Positions 1 to 4,563 of a stretch of 5,504 bases of DNA are shown here, piece after piece (the stretch's first letter is position 1; each line of letters begins with the position of its first letter). The notes beneath the pieces were generated by a model. It saw nothing but the letters and a program-made list of their open reading frames with translations. It was not told the DNA's origin and made no database searches. This DNA is from Holosporales bacterium (GTDB taxonomy: Bacteria > Pseudomonadota > Alphaproteobacteria > RUG11792): the NCBI GenBank assembly GCA_031286725.1, contig JAITTR010000027.1, forward strand, positions 1-5,504, written 5' to 3'. The position numbers were made by a program, and so were the translations under genes.

Positions 1-339
1 GTAAATTCTTGCCATAAGCTCAAACTTACTAAACGGCTTTGTTAAATAATCGTCAGCTCCCATTGTCAAACATTTTACCTTATCATCAGTCGCGGACAAG
101 CCGGATAAAACGACGATAGGAGTTGCATTTTTTATAGACCTTATTCTAGATAAAACTTCAAAACCGTTTATATCCGGCAACATTAAATCTAAAATCACGG
201 TCTCATAATCATAAATCTTCAACATTTCAAGAGCGTCTGTTCCCGTTTCCGCTATATGACAAATAAACCCGTCCGAAACGCATGTCGCCTCGACTTTTTT
301 CGCTATGTCGTTTTCGTCTTCTACAATTAACAATCTCAC
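1..339 (-). CDS. ctrA: CtrA-type response regulator, receiver domain (3' part outside window)
   Basis: The 113 visible residues form a complete receiver domain, and the C-terminal DNA-binding half lies beyond the left edge. Seen in the sequence: acidic pocket E7-D8, phospho-acceptor D51 in the motif ILDLMLPD, S79 at the end of beta-4 (VVLSG), and K101 in the TKPF motif. The segment KIYDYE (41-46), the TPIVVLSGL stretch and GADDYLTKPF match the pattern I know from Caulobacter CtrA, whose acceptor is also D51. CtrA-family proteins are OmpR/PhoB-type regulators that control cell-cycle, division and envelope genes in Alphaproteobacteria, phosphorylated through the CckA-ChpT relay. I chose the GTG at 339-337 because it puts the conserved Asp pair and D51 exactly where CtrA has them. 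GGAG lies only 3 bases upstream, which is close. A TTG two codons later is the alternative. Another OmpR-family regulator is possible, since the effector domain is not visible. Confidence 0.85.
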   Translation of the reverse strand, partial: MRLLIVEDENDIAKKVEATCVSDGFICHIAETGTDALEMLKIYDYETVILDLMLPDINGFEVLSRIRSIKNATPIVVLSGLSATDDKVKCLTMGADDYLTKPFSKFELMARIY

Positions 340-399
340 TTTCTCCGCCCCATATTATCAAAACGCCTATATTAAAATGCTATCAGAATATTGGAGAAC

Positions 400-415
400 A
401 AAAACAATTGTTTTT
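400..415. promoter_or_regulatory. Perfect 16-bp palindrome upstream of ctrA
   Basis: AAAAACAATTGTTTTT equals its own reverse complement over all 16 bases, with no spacer. It ends about 60 bases upstream of the ctrA GTG, a position where an operator could sit. Symmetry of this kind fits a homodimeric regulator, but A/T-rich flanks make chance palindromes easier here. No known regulator is assigned. Confidence 0.2.
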
Positions 416-541
416 CAAAATTTAAAATAATTTCTCATAAAGTAAATATTTTTATCATTAATTTTATTTTTATGTTGCTTTTTGAAAACAAAAATCCCCA
501 GATATCTTGAAAAACAAATTTTAAAATAAAAAATAAATCTC

Positions 542-569
542 TTGTGACTCCCCTTACATTATTTATTCT
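542..569 (+). promoter_or_regulatory. Possible sigma70-type promoter for the small-ORF cluster
   Basis: TTGTGA (542-547) and TATTCT (564-569) are separated by 16 bases and precede the first plus-strand coding-like stretch. Each hexamer departs from consensus at one or two positions, and the AT-rich background makes such matches common. This is a weak call based only on position and spacing. Confidence 0.15.
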
Positions 570-614
570 AGCATAGTTTCGCGCAAGTTTGGTATATTCG
601 TAACTAACGGTAAG

Positions 615-920
615 TTGGCTATTTTGATAGTAGGGCAAATCTGAGATAGTGAGAGACAAGGGAATGCAAATGAGGATAATAAGAGTTTAAAAGACTTTGC
701 AAGAGCTCTCACAAATTTAGAACTCGAGCTTTCAAACGAGTGTGTGAGAAGGCGCAAAGAATCGATGAAATCGCTTGAAACCTTAACTAAATTCCCGAGG
801 GCGGAAAACATGCGCCGATATAGTGATGATCTAATAAGAGAAAGAAACCAAGCTATGAGGCTAGTAAAATACTATTGGTATAGATTATGCCAATACGAAC
901 TGAATATGGTGCGTTATTAG
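615..920 (+). pseudogene. Unrecognised charged small protein, interrupted by TGA
   Basis: One frame reads as plausible protein from about 615 to the TAG at 918-920, broken by TGA at 642-644. After the TGA it encodes 91 residues rich in Arg, Glu and Lys, for example SLKDFARALTNLELEL followed by a basic stretch and a helix-like Arg/Glu-rich segment ending YYWYRLCQYELNMVRY. Before the TGA, a Lys and a short hydrophobic run (KLAILIVG) could be the end of a signal or membrane segment. No start with a convincing ribosome binding site is visible. The first ATG after the TGA (765) would leave only 51 residues. I do not recognise a family. It is more likely a decayed 5' end than a working gene. The alternative is an intact, shorter gene starting at 744 (GTG) or 765. 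Confidence 0.4.
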
Positions 921-1018
921 AATCACCGTTTATAGGGGAACTGCTTAATAAAGAAATACCGGTTAAACAAACCCCAATTAAAGAAGAAAGGAGTTCGGTT
1001 ATGGATATATTCAAATAG
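887..1018 (+). CDS. Small ORF, 43 aa, overlapping the previous frame; doubtful
   Basis: ATG at 887 to TAG at 1016-1018 encodes 43 residues beginning MPIRTEYGALLESPFIGELL. It overlaps the end of the preceding frame by 34 bases, with the reading frame set back by one base. No good Shine-Dalgarno sequence precedes 887. Its last five codons are the first five codons (MDIFK) of the secreted-protein locus starting at 1001, in the same frame. It may therefore be an independent small gene, or a middle segment of one longer broken gene running from about 615 to 1352. I do not recognise the sequence. Confidence 0.25.
   Translation: MPIRTEYGALLESPFIGELLNKEIPVKQTPIKEERSSVMDIFK
987..993 (+). promoter_or_regulatory. 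Strong ribosome binding site for the start at 1001
   Basis: AAAGGAG lies 7 bases before ATG at 1001, the best Shine-Dalgarno match and spacing in the small-ORF cluster. It matters because the frame it serves stops after five codons (TAG at 1016-1018). A good initiation signal feeding a five-codon peptide is strong internal evidence that a base is missing just downstream. Confidence 0.5.
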
Positions 1019-1352
1019 GATTAATGGCGTTGTTGGGGCTTAGTATGAATTCGCTGAAAGCGAGTGGAGCGGAATGCTTTAGTTGGAAGAGCCTATGAGG
1101 TTGGCGGACATTATGATGTATACGAGTTCAGTACTGACAGAATGCTTTGCTCGGTCGGCAACAGCGCTCCACGCGGAAGGACGGGACTTATCTGAGTTGT
1201 GGGGTAACGGTAATTTGAGCTTAGCGAAATACTCGTTTGAGCGTGTAATGAGTTCCGTGGGTTCAGATAACGAAAAGTATGCAGAGCTAAGGAACAACGC
1301 GCAAATGTGGAATGAGCAGTTGAGAGGAATAGGTATTGATTTGACGGATTAA
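1001..1352 (+). pseudogene. Small secreted protein of unknown family, with two apparent one-base losses
   Basis: Initiation at ATG 1001 gives MDIFK then TAG. If one A is restored to the AAA at 1013-1015, the frame continues as IGLMALLGLSMNSLKASGA then ECF, a textbook signal peptide: short charged start, hydrophobic core at residues 6-19, likely cleavage after A24 with S22 at -3. At 1078-1082 a second missing base is needed to enter the long open frame 1083-1352 (LEEPMRLADIMMYTSSVL through GIGIDLTD, TAA at 1350-1352). The restored protein would be about 117 residues, about 93 after cleavage, mostly helical in appearance with two Cys in the mature part. If the frames are read as they stand, 1083-1352 could start at TTG 1083, which has no good ribosome binding site. 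I recognise no family. Local GC is about 51% over 1081-1200, far above the ABC gene. Decay, sequencing indels in short homopolymers, or ribosomal frameshifting are the possible explanations, in that order. Confidence 0.5.
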
Positions 1353-1362
1353 GACGCGTAAT

Positions 1363-1488
1363 ATGAAAGAAGAAAATAACGGCAAGTTGAGTTTGTTAGA
1401 AGAAGAAATAAAGGTAGGGCTAGCGGAAAGCGCTGCCGATAATAAAAAGCTAAGAGACATTATATTTTTAGTTAGAATAGGCGTATGA
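1363..1488 (+). CDS. Small protein, coiled-coil-like start and C-terminal membrane helix, cut by TGA
   Basis: ATG 1363 to TGA 1486-1488 encodes 41 residues. The first 30 are charged and helix-prone (MKEENNGKLSLLEEEIKVGL and on), followed by IIFLVRIGV, which looks like half of a membrane helix. If the TGA were a sense codon, the frame would add FVAVIFSFC and stop at TAG 1516-1518, completing a helix of normal length in a 51-residue protein. That layout, a soluble helix followed by a C-terminal anchor, resembles small phage XhlA-like or tail-anchored proteins, but only in architecture. No clear Shine-Dalgarno site precedes the ATG. It starts 11 bases after the stop of the preceding frame and may belong to the same decayed cluster. 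Confidence 0.35.
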   Translation: MKEENNGKLSLLEEEIKVGLAESAADNKKLRDIIFLVRIGV

Positions 1489-1522
1489 TTCGTAGCGGTT
1501 ATATTTTCCTTTTGTTAGTTTA

Positions 1523-3154
1523 ATGCGTAATTTCAGAGCTTACATAGGGTATATTTTTTCTTTATGTTTAATTCCCGTCAGCACTTTTACTTTTTTTCGA
1601 AGTAAATTCAATCTTTTTTACGAAATCGACTATATATCGTTTTATATAACCCTTTCTGCAGCGTTATTTTTTGTCACATCCATAACGCTATGTTGGCATT
1701 ATTCTTTTTTATTTATCAGAAACGACATACTTTCTTACGTCAATCGTTTTTTTAGAAACGCTTTAGATATCGATTCCAACAAATTCTCTCTTGAAGATAT
1801 AAATCCTATTAAGGAAAAGTTTATTTCAGACATGAGAAAAAAAGAAATTGGAGCAATAGCTTTATTCTCATGTTCCATACCTTTTTTCTTATGTTTTGCC
1901 GCCACCACAATAATACTCGCCATTCTTGATTATAGATTTTTATACTCACTGATAATTTCTATTTTTATTGTATTTATATTATTGTATTTTTCTTATGCTT
2001 TGCTTAACTTATGCGATATAAGAAAATATGCCAATTGGATCGACTTGTTTTTAAAGACTCTAACCTTCGCGTCTAAAGGCATCCAGTTTTACGGAGCGGA
2101 GGAGGCTATGATCGAAAAGTTTTCAAAATGTAAAAACATAATAAAAAAGGAAACTAAAGAAACATTATCAAAAATATCTTTTAAAGCGTTTTTATATAGC
2201 GGCGTTTTATTTTGTTTTATGTGCGTTCTTTATATCGCAAAAGAAGATTATGTTTTAAACAATCTACTTAATATTTCTCCAATAGCGGATTTATTCTTTT
2301 TTTCGTTATTTACGTTTATTATTAGTTTTTGCTCGTTTATTAAATACGTAAGCTCAAAACGCATAGTCATAGACTTTGTAGAAAACGCTCAAATTGAAGA
2401 CAATCCCGAAGAGAAGAAAAAGCTATCCGGCAATAATTTGTTTATTGCCTTTCACAACGTTTGCTTTCAAAATCCAACGATAATATCTGACAAACTGTTA
2501 ATAAACAATCTATCCTTTTCCGTATTGCCGGGCGAATTTGTCGCAATAACAGGCGAGTCCTCATATGTTTACGCTAAATACATTTTCGAATTACTATTGA
2601 AATATTACAAACTACAGTCGGGAGCTATTTATCTCTCCGGAACAAAACTAGAATCTATTAAGAAATCCTCGGTTAGAAAGCTTATTTCTATTTTCAAGTT
2701 AGACTTCGGATTAATAAGCGGAACGGTATACGAAAACCTAGAATTAGCGTCATACGCTAAGGAGCCGGCGAAAATAGAACGTATTGCGGAAAAATTTGGA
2801 TTGCTCGAAGATTTAGATTTAGAAATATACGATGAAAAAGGAAAATTATGCATAAGTCAAGAAGTTATAATTAGAATTCAATTAGCTCGCATATATATGC
2901 AAAAGTCTAAAATAGTTCTTATAGAAACACCGGATTACTTTGAAAATGAATTTGCCGAAATAGTATTCTCCGATTTTGTAAAAAATATTTCAAAAAGAAA
3001 AACAACGCTTATTTTAACTGACGATATAAAAACCTTAGTATACGCTAATAAAGTGTTGTATATTGGAGAAAACGAATCGTATTTTGGAACCCCAGCCGAG
3101 CTTTCTAGGGTCGATTCGTATGGAAGATATCTTAGTATGTTAAAAAGAAATTGA
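1523..3154 (+). CDS. ABC-exporter-like membrane protein with degenerate, probably inactive ATPase domain
   Basis: The 543-residue protein has the fold order of a half-size ABC exporter (usually about 580). Six membrane segments are visible near residues 7-25, 39-63, 111-134, 138-163, 221-240 and 252-275, with a coupling-helix motif GIQFYGAEEAMIEKF at 186-200. The nucleotide-binding domain runs from about 306 to 540. Its scaffold is recognisable (LPGEFVAITGES, SGTVYENL at 399-406, IQLARIY, KVLYIGE), but the active site is not. The Walker A Lys aligns with Y350, the A-loop Tyr is probably N317, the Q-loop Gln is L393, LSGGQ is ISQEV (444-448), the Walker B Asp and catalytic Glu are E468 and T469, and the H-loop His is D500. 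By family knowledge this protein should not hydrolyse ATP on its own. The frame is open throughout with no stops, which argues for retained function. ATG 1523 is the only start that keeps the first helix, since TAG at 1493-1495 lies upstream in frame. No Shine-Dalgarno site precedes it. Likely co-transcribed with glmU. Confidence 0.85.
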   Translation: MRNFRAYIGYIFSLCLIPVSTFTFFRSKFNLFYEIDYISFYITLSAALFFVTSITLCWHYSFLFIRNDILSYVNRFFRNALDIDSNKFSLEDINPIKEKFISDMRKKEIGAIALFSCSIPFFLCFAATTIILAILDYRFLYSLIISIFIVFILLYFSYALLNLCDIRKYANWIDLFLKTLTFASKGIQFYGAEEAMIEKFSKCKNIIKKETKETLSKISFKAFLYSGVLFCFMCVLYIAKEDYVLNNLLNISPIADLFFFSLFTFIISFCSFIKYVSSKRIVIDFVENAQIEDNPEEKKKLSGNNLFIAFHNVCFQNPTIISDKLLINNLSFSVLPGEFVAITGESSYVYAKYIFELLLKYYKLQSGAIYLSGTKLESIKKSSVRKLISIFKLDFGLISGTVYENLELASYAKEPAKIERIAEKFGLLEDLDLEIYDEKGKLCISQEVIIRIQLARIYMQKSKIVLIETPDYFENEFAEIVFSDFVKNISKRKTTLILTDDIKTLVYANKVLYIGENESYFGTPAELSRVDSYGRYLSMLKRN

Positions 3155-3159
3155 TTTTT

Positions 3160-3164
3160 AGGAG
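3160..3164 (+). promoter_or_regulatory. Ribosome binding site of glmU
   Basis: AGGAG with a 6-base spacer to ATG 3171 fixes the glmU start. It lies in the 16-base gap after the ABC gene's TGA, so the two genes fit one transcript. Confidence 0.75.
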
Positions 3165-3170
3165 AAATTT

Positions 3171-4463
3171 ATGTCGTTGGACTTTGTTATCTTAGCTGCA
3201 GGCAATAGTAGCAGAATGAAGTCTTTATTGCCGAAAAAATTTCAAGAATTGGCAGAAAAGCCTATCGTTAGATACATAATCGACGTCTGCAAACAAGTCG
3301 CTCATAACGACATAATAGTCGTTACTAACAAAGAATTTAAAGAAAACGAAAACTTCAGCGACACGAAAGTCTGCGTTCAAGAAATAATGAATGGGACTGC
3401 AGGAGCCGTAAAATCCGCTCTGCATTTGTTAAAATCCGATTATACGATTGTATTGTGTTCCGATATGCCTTTTATAGAAAATAAACATTTAGAATCTTTA
3501 ATTAGCGATAAAAACGATATTTCTTTTATCGCGATGCAATTGCCTGAAGAGTTCTCAGAAACATCATATGGGAGAGTAATAAAATCAGATTCCCAAAAGT
3601 TCTCCAAAATAGTTGAGTATAAGAACGCATCGGAAACGGAAAAACAATGCTTAATGGCAAATAGCGGAGTTTATAAAATAAAAACCTCCTTAATAAAAAA
3701 ATATATAGACTTTATAAAACCGGACGAAACGAGTTCCGAACTTTACTTTACCGATCTTATAAACGTTTTAAAAAATGAAAATCTCGATATTTCTATTATC
3801 GAAGAAAAGGAATATTGGCCATTTTTAGGAGTCAATACTATGAGCGATTTAGCTCTTGCCGAAGAGCTAACGCAATGTAAACTACGCAATAACTTTATGG
3901 AAAAAGGAGTTAAGTTTCATGATCCCAAAAGCGTTTATTTATCATTCGATACGATAATAGAAGAAGACGTCGTTATAGAACAAAACGTCATTATTAAACA
4001 AAACGTCGTTATTAAAAAAGGAGCGACAGTAAAAGCTTTTTCTTATATCGAGGATTGCGAGTTATGTGAAAACTCTATCGTCGGCCCGTTCGCTAGGATT
4101 AGGGGAAACTCAAAATTAATGGAAAACTCGGAGATTGGCAATTTTGTTGAAATAAAAAGCTCAGTAATTGGAAACAAAACTAAAATCAAACATTTAGCTT
4201 ATATAGGAGACACGACTATTGGAACAAAATCTAATATCGGAGCGGGAACTATTACTTGTAATTACGACGGCGTTAGAAAACATAAAACGCTTATTGGCGA
4301 CAACGTAATGGTAGGCGCGAATTGTTCTCTAATCGCCCCTTTGGAAATTAAAAGCGACTCTCTTTTAGGAGCCGGAAGCGTCGTAAACGCTGACGTTCCG
4401 CCCAACAGTCTCGCCATCTCTAGGCCAAAACTTGAAATAAAACAAAGAAAACCTAACCCATAG
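3171..4463 (+). CDS. glmU: Bifunctional GlcNAc-1-phosphate uridylyltransferase / glucosamine-1-phosphate acetyltransferase
   Basis: GlmU acetylates glucosamine-1-phosphate and then couples it to UTP, making UDP-GlcNAc for peptidoglycan and lipopolysaccharide in the cytoplasm. The N-terminal uridylyltransferase (about 1-225) shows the nucleotide loop LAAGNSSRM (8-16) with R15, PKK with K22, GT at 75-76, metal-binding D98 in LCSDMPF, YGRV (133-136), VEYK (148-151), N164 in ANSG, LYFTD (191-195) and N222 in GVNT. The C-terminal left-handed beta-helix (about 245-420) shows GPFARIRG (305-312), K329, catalytic-base H341 with Y344 in HLAYIGD, NIGAGTITCNYDG (355-367), K372 and AISR (415-418). Every key residue I can place is present. 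At 430 residues it is slightly shorter than the usual 450-460. The loop reads GNSSR instead of the usual GxGTR, and GTAGAV replaces the more common GTGHA. The start is fixed by AGGAG six bases upstream. It follows the pseudo-ABC gene by 16 bases. Confidence 0.97.
   Translation: MSLDFVILAAGNSSRMKSLLPKKFQELAEKPIVRYIIDVCKQVAHNDIIVVTNKEFKENENFSDTKVCVQEIMNGTAGAVKSALHLLKSDYTIVLCSDMPFIENKHLESLISDKNDISFIAMQLPEEFSETSYGRVIKSDSQKFSKIVEYKNASETEKQCLMANSGVYKIKTSLIKKYIDFIKPDETSSELYFTDLINVLKNENLDISIIEEKEYWPFLGVNTMSDLALAEELTQCKLRNNFMEKGVKFHDPKSVYLSFDTIIEEDVVIEQNVIIKQNVVIKKGATVKAFSYIEDCELCENSIVGPFARIRGNSKLMENSEIGNFVEIKSSVIGNKTKIKHLAYIGDTTIGTKSNIGAGTITCNYDGVRKHKTLIGDNVMVGANCSLIAPLEIKSDSLLGAGSVVNADVPPNSLAISRPKLEIKQRKPNP
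3969..4022 (+). repeat. Three tandem 18-bp units in glmU coding beta-helix hexapeptides
   Basis: Three consecutive 18-base units begin GTCGTTATAGAA, GTCATTATTAAA and GTCGTTATTAAA, encoding VVIEQN, VIIKQN and VVIKKG (residues 267-284). This is the expected hexapeptide rhythm of a left-handed beta-helix, but nucleotide identity between neighbours is unusually high, which suggests recent slippage or duplication of one coil. Confidence 0.7.
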
Positions 4464-4501
4464 CGTAATGCTGCTCACTCTCTATAATATTAGAATTCTT
4501 T

Positions 4502-4529
4502 CGCAACTAACTTAAGGGAAGGAGTTGCG
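4502..4529. other. Hairpin 1 in the convergent intergenic region
   Basis: CGCAACT (4502-4508) pairs perfectly with AGTTGCG (4523-4529) around a 14-base loop. Its right arm overlaps the base of hairpin 2, so the two folds compete. Role unknown. Confidence 0.35.
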
Positions 4530-4552
4530 GGGGTTCGTAGAACGAGCCCCGC
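4527..4552. terminator. GC-rich hairpin between convergent genes, possible bidirectional terminator
   Basis: GGGGTTCGT (4530-4538) pairs with ACGAGCCCC (4542-4550) around an AGA loop, with one T-G wobble. GC at 4527-4528 and 4551-4552 can extend it past a bulged G. It sits 64 bases after the glmU stop and about 12 bases past the stop of the minus-strand LRR gene, the right place to end both transcripts. Neither side has a proper T run (TTACTTGAAATTT on the plus side), so it is not a canonical intrinsic terminator. It could also be a copy of a dispersed palindromic element. Confidence 0.35.
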
Positions 4553-4563
4553 TTACTTGAAAT

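Larger units (their letters stand above)
340..614. other. AT-rich divergent intergenic region
   Basis: This stretch separates minus-strand ctrA from the plus-strand small-ORF cluster. It is very AT-rich with long A and T runs, mainly between 400 and 540. I see no ORF with a ribosome binding site and no homology signal in any frame. It should hold the ctrA promoter (reading left) and any promoter for the cluster (reading right). I found no pair of TTAA half-sites at the 7-base spacing expected for a CtrA autoregulatory box. The only structured element is the 16-bp palindrome annotated separately. Confidence 0.6.

Noticed and set aside
340..560. TTAA motifs upstream of ctrA as a CtrA autoregulation site
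   Set aside because: TTAA occurs several times in this AT-rich stretch, but never as a pair separated by 7 bases.
435..811. Minus-strand open frames across 435-811
   Set aside because: They lack ribosome binding sites and recognisable content, and the right part is antisense to a more plausible plus-strand coding frame.
615..1518. Genome-wide use of TGA as a sense codon for Trp
   Set aside because: The ABC gene ends at TGA at a natural C terminus with the glmU ribosome binding site directly after it, and the Trp codons checked in the intact genes are TGG.
4483..4488. TATAAT just after glmU as a promoter -10 element
   Set aside because: No -35 hexamer lies at a suitable distance upstream, and no plus-strand gene follows in the window.
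4523..4552. GGTTCG within a GC-rich stem, resembling the T-arm of a tRNA
   Set aside because: No 5-bp stem with a 7-base loop can be formed in the right register, and there is no acceptor stem, D-arm or anticodon arm upstream.
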